A stretch of 64,000 nucleotides of DNA. Origin: Chlorobiota bacterium. GTDB lineage: Bacteria > Bacteroidota > Ignavibacteria > Kapaibacteriales > UBA961. Where the stretch lies: the NCBI GenBank assembly GCA_014191195.1, contig BJGZ01000009.1:1-64000 (forward strand). Direction: 5' to 3'. A program made the position numbers and the translations under genes. The first letter of the stretch is position 1. Each line of letters starts with the position of its first letter. Positions 24,045-33,932 of the stretch are shown one piece after another. The notes beneath the pieces were generated by a model. The model worked only from the letters and a program-made list of their open reading frames with translations, did no database searches and had not been told where the DNA came from.

Positions 24045-26702
24045 GTGAAATCCACCATACTCTATATTCTTGTCTATTGTTTATGTGTTTGTGCACACAT
24101 ACAAGCACAAATTCCGCAAAAAGCATTGATAGGTTATTGGCATAATTGGAATATATCCGAAGCGCCATATATTCAGTTAAATGCTTTAGATTCAAGATAT
24201 AATGTGATTGATTTTGCATTTGCTGTTCCACATGCTGGGACAGATTATCAGATGGAATTTATTCCAGAGATCATATCGCAAACAACATGTAAAAATTATA
24301 TTACAGCACTACAAAATCAGGGGAAGAAGATAATTATTAGTATTGGTGGAGCTACAGCACCAATATCTTTAGACAATATCAATGAGCGCAATACATTTAT
24401 CACAACAATGAATGCGATAATAGATCAATATGGATTTGATGGAATTGATATTGATTTAGAAGGAAGTTCGGTAATGGTAAGTGGGGGAACAATTGCAAAT
24501 CCAATCGATGAAAAAATAAATAATCTTATTTATGCTATAAAGCAGATAATGAAAGATTATCACACCAAGTATAATAAAAGTTTATTGTTGACAATGGCTC
24601 CAGAAACAGCATTTGTGCAAGGTGGAATGTCTGCTTATGGTGGCATTTGGGGTGCATATTTACCAGTGATTCATGCATTAAGAGATTCTTTATCCTTATT
24701 ACATGTTCAATTATATAATAGTGGAAGTATGTATGGTATTGATGGCAATATTTATAACTCTGGAAATGCAGATTTTATTGTTGCAATGACAGAGGCAGTA
24801 ATAAAAGGATTTTCTACATCCGGTGGATTTTTTACAGGTTTACCTGCTAATAAAATTGCTGTGGGTTTACCTGCTTGTCCTAATGCTGCTGGTAGTGGTT
24901 TTGTAGATACAGCTACTGTAAATAAAGCTATGAAATATTTGATGGGTATTGGCCCCAAACCTGGAAGTTATACACTTGTGCAAAGTGGTGGTTATCCAAC
25001 TTTACGAGGAATGATGACCTGGTCTATGAACTGGGATGCTGTAAATACTTGTGCTTCTACCTATCAATTTGCAGAAAACTTCGAAAAAATATATGGTTCT
25101 AATTCTGCTTTATCAATTAGTTGTTCTGTAAATCCTGTTATACTATGTGAAAAAACATCAATTTCAGTCCCATTCAGTGTCAGTGGAAACTTTGTAGCAG
25201 GTAATATTTTTACAGCCCAATTATCTGATAATCTAGGTTCTTTTACCAATTCATTATCAATAGGATCTATTGCAGGTATTAGCTCTGGTTCAATATTGTG
25301 TAGAATACCTTCTGGAATAAGCGGTAATGGCTATAGAATTCGAATTGTAAGTAGCAGTCCTGTATATAATGGTAATAATAATGGTTCTAATATTTCTATA
25401 CATTCATTACCAAATCCAACAATAAATGGATCTTTTACTGTTTGCCAAGCTTCTGGAACAGTTGTGTATTCTGTTCCTATGGTTTTTGGACATCAATATG
25501 AGTGGTCGCAAATAAAGAAGGGTGACATATTAGGTGGTTATACAAATAATACGCTATCAGTTCAATGGAAAAGTCCGGGAATAGACACAGTCAGAGTAAA
25601 ACAATTAAATCCTTTAACAGGATGTAGTAAAGATACAAGCTTGATAATAACGATTCTGGATATACCTTCGCCTGAGATTAATGGCAAACAAAGCATATGT
25701 GAGCAATCAATAACTGAGTATAGTGTACCAACAGTAATAGGACATCAATTTGAGTGGTTGCAGTTAAAGAAGGGAGATATAATAGGAAGTAATACAAGTA
25801 ATACGCTATCAGTTCAATGGAAAAGTCCGGGCATAGATACAATCAGAATAAAACAGTTAAATCCTATAACAGGATGTAGTAAGGATACTAGTTTTCAAGT
25901 GATTATACATTCACTACCTATATTTACAATCAATGGATTAAGTAATGTTTGTGAAGATACAACACTTATAGAATATAGTGTCAATACACTAGAAGACAAT
26001 GAATATAGTTGGAGAAATTCTGGTTTAGGAATGATAAAAGGATCATCAACAGAAAGCAAAGTGTTTTTGCAATGGAATAATCCAGGAATTGATACATTGT
26101 ATTTTATGCAAAAGAATAGTAAAACACTATGCAGTAAAGACACATTTATTATCATAAAGATTAATCCACAATCAAATCCAGTTATCATTGGGAATACAGA
26201 AGTATTTGAACAATCGAAGGATATTGAATATCGGGTGAATTATGAATCAGGATCTTTATATGAATGGTTTACTGAGAATAATAGTGCAGAATTTAGCATC
26301 AAAGACCAAAATAGGGTAGTCTTGAGATTTACTAAAAATGGATTAGTGGTGTTAAAAGTGAGGCAAACTACGAAAGATCTTTGCACAAAAGAATCATCTA
26401 TATCGATACTAGTATCTCCAATTTCAAGTGTTTTGGATAGAGATGAAAAGCTATATACTATATTTCCAAATCCAGTTGATAATCAAGGAGAACTGTATAT
26501 TTCATGTTTAGATAATAATCAATCTGACATATATATAGAATTAATGGATATATATGGCACTACTTATGTAGAAAAGACTATACAATCTTTTCAATTACAT
26601 GAAGCGCAGGTAATACCATTAAGTTCATTATCTAAAGGAATATATATATTAAAAGTAAGGACATCAGACAAAGTTCACATAGAGAAGATTATTGTCCGAT
26701 AA
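24045..26702 (+). CDS. T9SS-secreted GH18 chitinase with Ig-like repeats
   Basis: An 885-residue enzyme. A signal peptide (MKSTILYILVYCLCVCAHIQAQ, GTG start) precedes a glycoside hydrolase family 18 barrel (about residues 25-350). It has KIIISIGGATAP (strand 3) and the catalytic DGIDIDLE at 132-139, where Glu139 is the proton donor. LTMAPETAFVQ, VQLYNSGS and MMTWSMNWDA follow as in the family. About 450 residues of Ig/PKD-like repeats come next, two of them almost identical in DNA. A T9SS sorting domain (TIFPNPVDNQGELY to KIIVR) ends the protein. GH18 enzymes cleave chitin or related GlcNAc polymers, so this is probably an extracellular chitinase. The GlcNAc-kinase-like gene at 15.8 kb could use the product. 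Confidence 0.92.
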   Translation: MKSTILYILVYCLCVCAHIQAQIPQKALIGYWHNWNISEAPYIQLNALDSRYNVIDFAFAVPHAGTDYQMEFIPEIISQTTCKNYITALQNQGKKIIISIGGATAPISLDNINERNTFITTMNAIIDQYGFDGIDIDLEGSSVMVSGGTIANPIDEKINNLIYAIKQIMKDYHTKYNKSLLLTMAPETAFVQGGMSAYGGIWGAYLPVIHALRDSLSLLHVQLYNSGSMYGIDGNIYNSGNADFIVAMTEAVIKGFSTSGGFFTGLPANKIAVGLPACPNAAGSGFVDTATVNKAMKYLMGIGPKPGSYTLVQSGGYPTLRGMMTWSMNWDAVNTCASTYQFAENFEKIYGSNSALSISCSVNPVILCEKTSISVPFSVSGNFVAGNIFTAQLSDNLGSFTNSLSIGSIAGISSGSILCRIPSGISGNGYRIRIVSSSPVYNGNNNGSNISIHSLPNPTINGSFTVCQASGTVVYSVPMVFGHQYEWSQIKKGDILGGYTNNTLSVQWKSPGIDTVRVKQLNPLTGCSKDTSLIITILDIPSPEINGKQSICEQSITEYSVPTVIGHQFEWLQLKKGDIIGSNTSNTLSVQWKSPGIDTIRIKQLNPITGCSKDTSFQVIIHSLPIFTINGLSNVCEDTTLIEYSVNTLEDNEYSWRNSGLGMIKGSSTESKVFLQWNNPGIDTLYFMQKNSKTLCSKDTFIIIKINPQSNPVIIGNTEVFEQSKDIEYRVNYESGSLYEWFTENNSAEFSIKDQNRVVLRFTKNGLVVLKVRQTTKDLCTKESSISILVSPISSVLDRDEKLYTIFPNPVDNQGELYISCLDNNQSDIYIELMDIYGTTYVEKTIQSFQLHEAQVIPLSSLSKGIYILKVRTSDKVHIEKIIVR
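25488..25892 (+). repeat. tandem 252-bp Ig-domain repeat inside the chitinase gene
   Basis: The DNA at 25488-25640 recurs at 25740-25892 with few differences, an offset of exactly 252 bases (84 codons). Shared stretches include ACGCTATCAGTTCAATGG and AACAGGATGTAGTAA. Such similarity at synonymous sites points to a recent duplication. Confidence 0.85.
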
Positions 26703-26720
26703 TACAAAAAGTAGGATACA

Positions 26721-27143
26721 TTATTTTGTTCTAACCAATCTTATTCTTTTCCCATGGTGTTTTGGGACAGCGGTAATATCTCCTAAAACAAATCCAAAAT
26801 GAGTTGCCTTATCTCCATTAGTTTCGCTTGTCCAATAATAATGAACAGTAAATCCCCCAATTTTATCCTTATTTTCAAAAAGCAATTTCATTTCTTCAAC
26901 AGATGGTAATCTCCAGCCTTCGCCTATTGAATCAATAGCTTGCATAGCATGTGCATAGGTTCCACCGCAAGGTAAATCAAAGGGAGCTACTTCGATTTCA
27001 CCGACAACAAAAGTAGAAACGCGTATTTGAGTAGCTTTTTCAGTCTTACTTTTAAAGGCCAGAATTTTTGCAGTAATACTTATGGGGGTTAATATTGGGC
27101 AACACAAAGAGAATATCAAAACTGATTGTAAAATAGCATTCAT
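26721..27143 (-). CDS. secreted DUF1566-like (Lcl C-terminal-type) protein
   Basis: A 140-residue protein with a signal peptide (MNAILQSVLIFSLCCPILTPISITA). The body (about residues 55-140) carries AMQAIDSIGEGWRLPSVEEMKLLF, HYYWTSETNGDKATHFGF and a final KRIRLVRTK. The WRLPS-EE-L, YWTSE and vRlVR pattern is that of DUF1566/Lcl-type domains, found in many surface proteins. It is short and single-domain. It converges on the chitinase gene, 19 bp away, without a visible terminator. The function is unknown. Confidence 0.75.
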   Translation of the reverse strand: MNAILQSVLIFSLCCPILTPISITAKILAFKSKTEKATQIRVSTFVVGEIEVAPFDLPCGGTYAHAMQAIDSIGEGWRLPSVEEMKLLFENKDKIGGFTVHYYWTSETNGDKATHFGFVLGDITAVPKHHGKRIRLVRTK

Positions 27144-27399
27144 AAAAATATATGCCTGAATGAAACAATTTTGATAGAAAAATATACATTCCTTATCTTA
27201 AACATTCTACATGAATAATACTTATTATTTGCAAATCAATGATTTATAACAACTTACAAACACATTAAATATTGATATTTTTGCTTTTGAATACTTTTAA
27301 TACACATCTTTTATTTGAAGAGAAGAAGCCTAATAGTCAGAACTCATCTGATTGAAATACACTTTTTTTCCATCTTCCTTAATGAAGATTCTGCATCAT

Positions 27400-27771
27400 T
27401 TAAAAATCGACAGAATAATTAGAAAATAGAGCTTTACCCCATAACTGTTTAGAATATACATCATTATGTACTTTATTTGGCTTAAATGAACTCCAATTTG
27501 TTCCAGCATCTTTGTGTAGATAATAAGAACCATCATCCAAATTATACTTAAATGTTATAATTCTGGACCACTTATCACTACTACCACCTTCATGTTCTAC
27601 AGAGAAATAGTTCTTTTTTAGTGTCATACCAGTATAAGGATCACCCATTACACCTCCACAAAGATAGCATAGCACAATATTATCATTTCTTTTAAATAGA
27701 GATAAGCCACCATTTGAATTTCCATGAAGGATAAGAAGGGGTCTAAAGTAGATACTCAAAAGAAAAACATA
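27400..27771 (-). pseudogene. N-terminally truncated remnant of a secreted Bacteroidota protein
   Basis: The open frame encodes FRPLLILHGNSNGGLSLFKRN and NDNIVLCYLCGGVMGDPYTG, then YFSVEHEGGSSDKWSRIITF, and ends WGKALFSNYSVDF. In relatives I know, this is the C-terminal part of a longer secreted protein. Here the frame closes at a TGA about 11 codons upstream of the FRPLL stretch. There is no ATG or GTG in between and no signal peptide; only a TTG at 27759 could start it. The simplest reading is a decayed gene that lost its 5' half. A short functional protein from the TTG cannot be ruled out. Confidence 0.55.
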
Positions 27772-28014
27772 TCATTATCCAATCCACATATAATGTATAT
27801 AAATAATGTAAAATGTAATAAACTTACTATTCAAATAAAAGAGAACAATACAATCCTTTTACAAAAAGTAATAGAATTGATTTGTGGGGAATAAGTAAAT
27901 AATAATTAAGTAGTAATTATGTACATAACGAGTAGTAATACTGTATAAGTTTTAGCATACAAAATACATAGGTTTATCTTCGATTTAATTACAACAAATA
28001 TTTCAGGGTTTTCT

Positions 28015-31000
28015 ATGAAATGGCTACTTCTTTGTTTTGTGTTTATCTCCTCCACTCTTGCCTATTCTCAGGGCATCTCCCTCTTTAATATTGATCCTTC
28101 GGGATTTCCAACTATCAAAGCAAAATTCTATGCTTATGATAAGGAAGGGAAGCCAATCAGACCTTCGATGAATGAAGTAAAATTGAAGGAGGATGGAGAA
28201 AATAGATCTATCCTGAGAATAAAGTGCCCACCATCAGTACCTCAGCCTATTTCAGTAGGAATTATGGTTGATACCTACAGTTTTCTGGACCTAGCGAGAT
28301 CTGGTACAAAACGATTGATTGAATATATGAATATGCCTAAAGATGAATTGGCAATTACATATATGGATCATGCTGCACTATTGCATCAATCTTTTATAAA
28401 TGATAGAAGCAAAGCAGTAGCTGCATCTTCCACAATACCTAAAGCACCAGGATATGCTGCTGTACAACAAATGTTTTTCAGTGAGATAACAGGAGGGGTT
28501 CAGTTGATTAAAACACGACTGAATAATAAGAAAGTATTGATTTTACTCTCAGATTTGCACTGTCCAAATCTATCTGTGGATACTGCCAGACTATTCAGAG
28601 AAGCTTCACAGCATAATATTTGCATATTTCCTGTTCTTTTAAGAACCACAGATTATACCGGGCTTTTTAAATCAATTGCCCAAAGAACAGGAGGTACACT
28701 ATTTGAAGGAATTACCAGAGAAGATCAGATTTCCAACATATTTCAATTGATAAGTGGAATGGCTCGATTTGGAGATTGTGACATAGAATGGAGTAGCAAT
28801 AAAAAATGCAACTCAGATCAAATGAGAATTCAAATTGAAACAAAATCATTAACAGATGTTGATACGTATACACCCAACCCACGCAGCTTAATAAAACTTA
28901 CTGCCGATCCCAAGTTTTTATTTTTTGGGCCTGTTTCTCCCGGTCAAGAATCAAAGAAGACAATTTCATTGAAGGCAGAAGGAACTACATTTACAATTAA
29001 TGATTCAAAAATATTGGGTTCATCTGCATATCAAATTGTTGATACTAAATTTCCAATTATCATTCTGGAAGGTCAATCAAAAACAATTACTGTAAAGTAT
29101 TCACCTAAAGATTCAAACAGGCATTATGGTTTTGTGGAAACAATAAATGATTTATGTTCCGGTGGACTCAGTGCATATGGAGGTTTTCCGGGAAAACCTT
29201 TGGTTGGTAAAACACTTAACATAAAAAAACCCGCTTGCCCAGATTTGTTTTTGGCTGGTATTGATTCAATGATACAATGGGAAGGTATACCTCAGGATGA
29301 TAGAGTAAAAATTGAATACACACCTGATTCAGGAAAAACATGGAATTTTGTAACAGATAATGCAAAGGGTGGAAAGCATGTTTGGCTATATCCACCTTTA
29401 CCCAGAACAAGTTTAGGAATGATTAGGGTACTTCAAATGGCATCTGATGGAATTGATCCGAATATGTGGTCAAGTGGGTATGAACCTGGATCAATCTCAA
29501 GTAGAAACAGCCCAGATGGGTCTAAAATTGCATATCTACAAAGTGATAATTCTCTTTCGATAAGGATTTCCCACTCTGGAGAACAGTTAAGGATTTTCCG
29601 TAAAATACCCGGCAGAATTACTTCGTATTGTTGGGATTATTCAAGTAACTTTTTAGCTATAGGATTTGAAGATGGCTTGTTAATAATTAAAGATATTAGA
29701 TCGGGAAATAATATAAGAGAAATTAGAAACTCAGGATCTTCAATTAATGTCATTTCATGGAATCAATCCGGAAATAAAATTGCGACCTCCAATACAGATG
29801 GAGTACTAGCCGTAATAGAAACATCAACAGGGATAGAGATACAAAAAAAATCGGGATATAATTTTATTGTAAAAAACATAGAGTGGACCGCAGATGGAAG
29901 TGTAACAGCATCGGGAGCATGTTCAGATGAGTTTATGTTAAAAATGTCAGATGGTTTTCCTTTACAAATAGATACAACAGATTGTGTATTTTCAATGAAA
30001 GCTCCAAAATTAGTAATGAAAAAAACAAAAGCGGACCTTGGTAAAGTTATAGTTGGAAGTGGAAAAGATATAATGATTGATGCAGTTCTTTGTAATGAGG
30101 GTGATGCACCTTTACATGTCTTGGGTGCTGACGTTACAAATGGAAATGCAGAAGAATTTGGAGTGCCAAGAGGAGCGGGAGATTTTTTCTTACAACCAAA
30201 AGAGTGTAGAGCTTTTATGTTCTCACTGATGCCTCAATCTCCTGGGAAAAAGAGGGGATTTGTTACAATAAGAACAACCGTGGGTGATTTTTATGATGTA
30301 ATTGAATTGACAGGTGAAGGTATTCCACCATTTATTTCATACAATGAAATGATCAACTTCGGTCAAGTGGAATTGACCAAACCGAAAGACAGCACTGTGA
30401 TATTACTGAAAAATATCGGAAGCGAAATTGTGGAATTTGATTCCATAGTGCAAGGTGGACCAAACTTCCGTGACTTTGCATTTACTGATAAATATAAAAA
30501 ATTCTCTTTAGCTCCGGGAGAATCTAAAAGGGTCACATTGCGTTTTATTCCAAAAGAACTTGGATTAACAAATGGTAGACTAATGGCATATTATAAAGGT
30601 ATTGGAAGCCCGTCAATGATTCAATTGTATGGCGAAGGCATTCCACGAATTTTACCAATAGAGTCTTTGACTGTAAATAAAATAGATACAATTGCTATGG
30701 AAAGAAGAGGTATTTCTGAAAATACCTATATTATTGGGAATGATCGTATTAATCAAACTCTAGACACTTTATCTGACAAAATACTTGCTATAGATTCTCT
30801 ATTCAGAACAGATACTCTATTAAAGCCTATGATTATTATTACTGGGCAAATAACAGCAGTGGGCGTAGAATCTGATGGAAGAATTATTAATAAGCCTATT
30901 TTTAAAATTGATCTTAATACTTCAAATAAATATGAAGCTCTATTGCCATATGTGTTTTACGAGGAAGGTTCAGATATAATACCAGATAGATATTATAAAC

Positions 31001-32031
31001 TTAATAACAGTCAAGTTGCGAATTTTACAATTGATCAATTATGGTATAAATCTACAATTAATATATATCATGATATATTGAATATTATAGGCAAACGACT
31101 CACAATGTATCAAAAATCTGTGTTAACTATTCAAGGAAATAATGCTAATACTGGAATTGAAAAAGAGAATACTGAATTATCACGCCGAAGAGCGGAAAAT
31201 GTAAAACAGTATCTTCAAGATATTTGGGGTATAAAAGAAAATAGATTGATCGTAAAAGCTGGAAATTTACCTAAAGCAAAATCACTTCCTATTGATGATC
31301 CAGAAACGGCGCAAGAAAATCGAAGAGTAGAGTTTTCTTCGAATGATTATAGAGTTATAGAACCACTCGACTTAAAAAATACAATGGCAACATCAAATCC
31401 ACCAAAAGTTAGATTTAATGTTCAAGGTGCTGCAGATTTTGGTATTGCCTCTTATACAGTAGATGCAATACAAGCTGGCTTCAATGGAAATTCGTTCAAT
31501 CAAACTGAAACATCCTCCTTGCCAAATACTATCGATTGGGAAATTGCAAAAAATCAAGCTTTGACTCCTAAACTTGCAAAACCTGTGTCTTGTTCTTTAA
31601 CCATTATTGACAAAAAAGGTAATTCAAAAATGGTAGGAACAGATCAAATGGACATCGATCTTATTACAATTGAAAGAAAAATAAAAGAACATATCAATGG
31701 ATATGAAGTAGATAGCTTTAGTTTAATTTTATTTGATTTCAATAAATCTGATGTTGAAGATGAAAACAAAAAGATTATAGCTGCTATTCAAAAAAGAGTA
31801 AAAAAAGGATCAGAAATATCTGTTACAGGAACTACAGATAGAATAGGCACTGAAGAATATAATACTCGTTTGTCTCAAGAAAGAGCAAATGCAGTGAAAG
31901 CAGCAATAAATAGAAAAGGATCAGTATCTATAGGAAAAGGAGAGCAAGACTTACGATTCGACAATGATCTTCCTGAAGGTAGATTTTATTGCCGAACTGT
32001 AAATGTGGTTGTAAGAACTCTGGTGGAATAA
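28015..32031 (+). CDS. large envelope protein: VWA-like, Hydin-like, beta-propeller and two OmpA-like domains
   Basis: A 1338-residue protein with signal peptide MKWLLLCFVFISSTLAYSQ. In order: a von Willebrand A-like domain (about 78-250; PISVGIMVDTYSFLDLA, KKVLILLSDLHCPN), a Hydin/SPD-2-like beta domain (about 288-370), a WD40-like propeller part (about 490-640; SPDGSKIAYLQSD, NFLAIGFEDGLLIIKDI, NKIATSNTDGVLAVIET) and two more Hydin-like domains (about 664-870). An OmpA-like domain follows (about 970-1120; ELSRRRAENVKQYL, ENRRVEFSS), then a second one (about 1235-1338; FDFNKSDVEDENKKI, TRLSQERANAVKAAI). The OmpA parts should bind peptidoglycan, tethering the protein in the periplasm or outer membrane. 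No T9SS tail is seen. The exact combination is unusual. Confidence 0.82.
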   Translation: MKWLLLCFVFISSTLAYSQGISLFNIDPSGFPTIKAKFYAYDKEGKPIRPSMNEVKLKEDGENRSILRIKCPPSVPQPISVGIMVDTYSFLDLARSGTKRLIEYMNMPKDELAITYMDHAALLHQSFINDRSKAVAASSTIPKAPGYAAVQQMFFSEITGGVQLIKTRLNNKKVLILLSDLHCPNLSVDTARLFREASQHNICIFPVLLRTTDYTGLFKSIAQRTGGTLFEGITREDQISNIFQLISGMARFGDCDIEWSSNKKCNSDQMRIQIETKSLTDVDTYTPNPRSLIKLTADPKFLFFGPVSPGQESKKTISLKAEGTTFTINDSKILGSSAYQIVDTKFPIIILEGQSKTITVKYSPKDSNRHYGFVETINDLCSGGLSAYGGFPGKPLVGKTLNIKKPACPDLFLAGIDSMIQWEGIPQDDRVKIEYTPDSGKTWNFVTDNAKGGKHVWLYPPLPRTSLGMIRVLQMASDGIDPNMWSSGYEPGSISSRNSPDGSKIAYLQSDNSLSIRISHSGEQLRIFRKIPGRITSYCWDYSSNFLAIGFEDGLLIIKDIRSGNNIREIRNSGSSINVISWNQSGNKIATSNTDGVLAVIETSTGIEIQKKSGYNFIVKNIEWTADGSVTASGACSDEFMLKMSDGFPLQIDTTDCVFSMKAPKLVMKKTKADLGKVIVGSGKDIMIDAVLCNEGDAPLHVLGADVTNGNAEEFGVPRGAGDFFLQPKECRAFMFSLMPQSPGKKRGFVTIRTTVGDFYDVIELTGEGIPPFISYNEMINFGQVELTKPKDSTVILLKNIGSEIVEFDSIVQGGPNFRDFAFTDKYKKFSLAPGESKRVTLRFIPKELGLTNGRLMAYYKGIGSPSMIQLYGEGIPRILPIESLTVNKIDTIAMERRGISENTYIIGNDRINQTLDTLSDKILAIDSLFRTDTLLKPMIIITGQITAVGVESDGRIINKPIFKIDLNTSNKYEALLPYVFYEEGSDIIPDRYYKLNNSQVANFTIDQLWYKSTINIYHDILNIIGKRLTMYQKSVLTIQGNNANTGIEKENTELSRRRAENVKQYLQDIWGIKENRLIVKAGNLPKAKSLPIDDPETAQENRRVEFSSNDYRVIEPLDLKNTMATSNPPKVRFNVQGAADFGIASYTVDAIQAGFNGNSFNQTETSSLPNTIDWEIAKNQALTPKLAKPVSCSLTIIDKKGNSKMVGTDQMDIDLITIERKIKEHINGYEVDSFSLILFDFNKSDVEDENKKIIAAIQKRVKKGSEISVTGTTDRIGTEEYNTRLSQERANAVKAAINRKGSVSIGKGEQDLRFDNDLPEGRFYCRTVNVVVRTLVE

Positions 32032-32106
32032 TAATTTCTGTTATCCGAATATCCATATTGAAAGAAATATTTACAACTTATTGTGATTTTAACAAATAGG
32101 ATAGAA

Positions 32107-32790
32107 ATGAAATATATGTTAATAATGATTTTTACTATGTTTTTAGTACACTCCACTTGTACTTCTATAGTAAAATGTAATAATAAGATTGGATTGTATA
32201 CTCGTGGAGACATTGAATATCCAAATTATTCAGGTAGCTTTAGTCGTCCAGAGCAGTTAAATAAAGGTACGTGGAAAGTGGAAAGATTTTTAAAATTTTT
32301 GCCACATAAGAATATATCAGGCGAATTGATGGCTGTTCAGTTAATAAATAGCACAAAATCTGAAGAGTATCCTGCACGAATGATAGTAATTGGCTATGAT
32401 GAATTTGGAACAAATGAATTCAGCATTATTTCACAAAACTCAGAAATTTATACAATACAAAATACATTTATAGATTTGAGTGAAAAGAATGGAGTAGTAG
32501 TTCTAACATTAGAAGATGAAGGAGGAGATGGCTATTATAGCACTGTTTGGAGATTCAGATATCAAGATAATTGTTTTAGGCTTATTGGTTATGATAATAT
32601 TTATGGGGATAGAGCAGAATATAATCCATCATCAACCACAGATTCCTATAATTATTTAACAAATAAACATGAAGAAATGCGCGATGTGGATAGAAAAGGT
32701 AAATCGACAATAAGTAAAAAGAAATCTACAATCAAAACTAAATATATACGGTGTTTAGAAAGTATCACTCATGATTTCCAAGCTGAATAA
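32107..32790 (+). CDS. secreted protein of unknown function
   Basis: A 227-residue protein. The ATG at 32107, preceded by AGGATAG, starts the signal-like stretch MKYMLIMIFTMFLVHSTC. A GTG eight codons upstream is less likely. The body has WKVERFLKFLPHKN, ARMIVIGYDEFGTNEFSII and VVVLTLEDEGGDGYYSTVWRF, suggesting a beta-rich fold, and ends in a Lys-rich tail (KKKSTIKTKYIRC). I do not recognise the family. The next gene begins about 28 bases past its stop and may be coupled. Confidence 0.65.
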   Translation: MKYMLIMIFTMFLVHSTCTSIVKCNNKIGLYTRGDIEYPNYSGSFSRPEQLNKGTWKVERFLKFLPHKNISGELMAVQLINSTKSEEYPARMIVIGYDEFGTNEFSIISQNSEIYTIQNTFIDLSEKNGVVVLTLEDEGGDGYYSTVWRFRYQDNCFRLIGYDNIYGDRAEYNPSSTTDSYNYLTNKHEEMRDVDRKGKSTISKKKSTIKTKYIRCLESITHDFQAE

Positions 32791-32818
32791 TATAATAGTA
32801 AACCTAGGAGAAATTACA

Positions 32819-33913
32819 TTGAACAGAAAGGTATATATATCGTGTTTTATTTTGTTGATGTTTCAGTATTATAATGCAGTATCTAATGATGGGGCATATC
32901 TGGGTAGTGGAAATCATCTTATACCGATTACTGAATCAGATATTTCAATAAAAAAAGAAATATTGAGTATCAAAAGATACCAAGGTAAAGTGCATGTAGA
33001 TGTATATTATGAAATGTATAATCCCGGTAAAGAAAAAACAATTAGAGTTGGGTTTGAAGCAAAAAGCCCTAGTGGTGATGCACAAGTAGAACCTTCAGAA
33101 GGAAAACACCCATATATGAATAATTTTACAGTATTGGTGAATAATGAATCTTTAAAGTATAATATATCTTATATAATAAGTTCAAATGATAATACTACAA
33201 ATGTGAAATCAACCACTTTGTCTGGAATTCTGAATTATTTAAACGAAAATAGTGAAGGATCCTATTATTATGTATACTATTTTGATGCAAAATATAAAGC
33301 TGGTTTGAATATTATTAAGCATAGTTATGAATATGAATTATCATCTTCAATTGGCGAATCTTATTCTTTTGATTACATATTAACCGCTGCAAATAGGTGG
33401 GCAAATAAGCAAATTGATGACTTTACAATTAATATAGATATGGGAGCCATGCAGGGATTTTATATTAAAAAGACTTTTTATCATAATGTAAAAGAATGGA
33501 ATATAAATGGAATTGGAAAGTCAAAGGAGGGCACCGAAACAGGGATGTTCTTTATAGAGAATGGAAATATAGAACTGAAATATCATAATTTTCATCCAAA
33601 AGGAGAAATAGAAATAATCAGTCCAAATTCTTTTGGATTATCTGAAGAACAAGAAGAATATTTTAATCCTAAAAAAACAAAAATCCCTTTTTCTGTATCT
33701 GCACAAGATAATATTCCAGAGTCTAAAAATGAATTTGGAAAAAAAATATTAAGAAATCTTCCCTTTGCTAGAAGAGGTTATGTGTTTAAAGATAAAGAGG
33801 TCCAAAAATATTATACTAAAATGACAGAATGGTATACACCCCTTCCTAGCTATGTACCAGACGTTCAACTGCTTTTAGATGAAGAAAAAGAATGGGTAAA
33901 GAAATATAAATAA
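32819..33913 (+). CDS. secreted DUF4424-like protein with C-terminal YARHG domain
   Basis: A 364-residue protein using a TTG start at 32819. The TTG is preferred because AGGAG lies about seven bases upstream and the product begins with a clean signal peptide (LNRKVYISCFILLMFQYYNAVS). An upstream ATG at 32771 overlaps the previous gene. The body starts NDGAYLGSGNHLIPITESDI and has VDVYYEMYNPGKEKTIRVGF, a layout like DUF4424-type proteins. The last 60 residues, with LRNLPFARRGYVFKDKEVQ and MTEWYTPLPSYVPDVQ, form a YARHG domain, an extracellular module of unknown binding role. Confidence 0.75.
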   Translation: MNRKVYISCFILLMFQYYNAVSNDGAYLGSGNHLIPITESDISIKKEILSIKRYQGKVHVDVYYEMYNPGKEKTIRVGFEAKSPSGDAQVEPSEGKHPYMNNFTVLVNNESLKYNISYIISSNDNTTNVKSTTLSGILNYLNENSEGSYYYVYYFDAKYKAGLNIIKHSYEYELSSSIGESYSFDYILTAANRWANKQIDDFTINIDMGAMQGFYIKKTFYHNVKEWNINGIGKSKEGTETGMFFIENGNIELKYHNFHPKGEIEIISPNSFGLSEEQEEYFNPKKTKIPFSVSAQDNIPESKNEFGKKILRNLPFARRGYVFKDKEVQKYYTKMTEWYTPLPSYVPDVQLLLDEEKEWVKKYK

Positions 33914-33932
33914 TAGTTATAACAAATATCCT

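Noticed and set aside
27144-27399. Gene-free AT-rich gap examined for a small RNA or promoter
   Set aside because: A TATTTTTG near 27274 resembles a -7 element, but no -33 element is spaced correctly and no hairpin with a T run is present.
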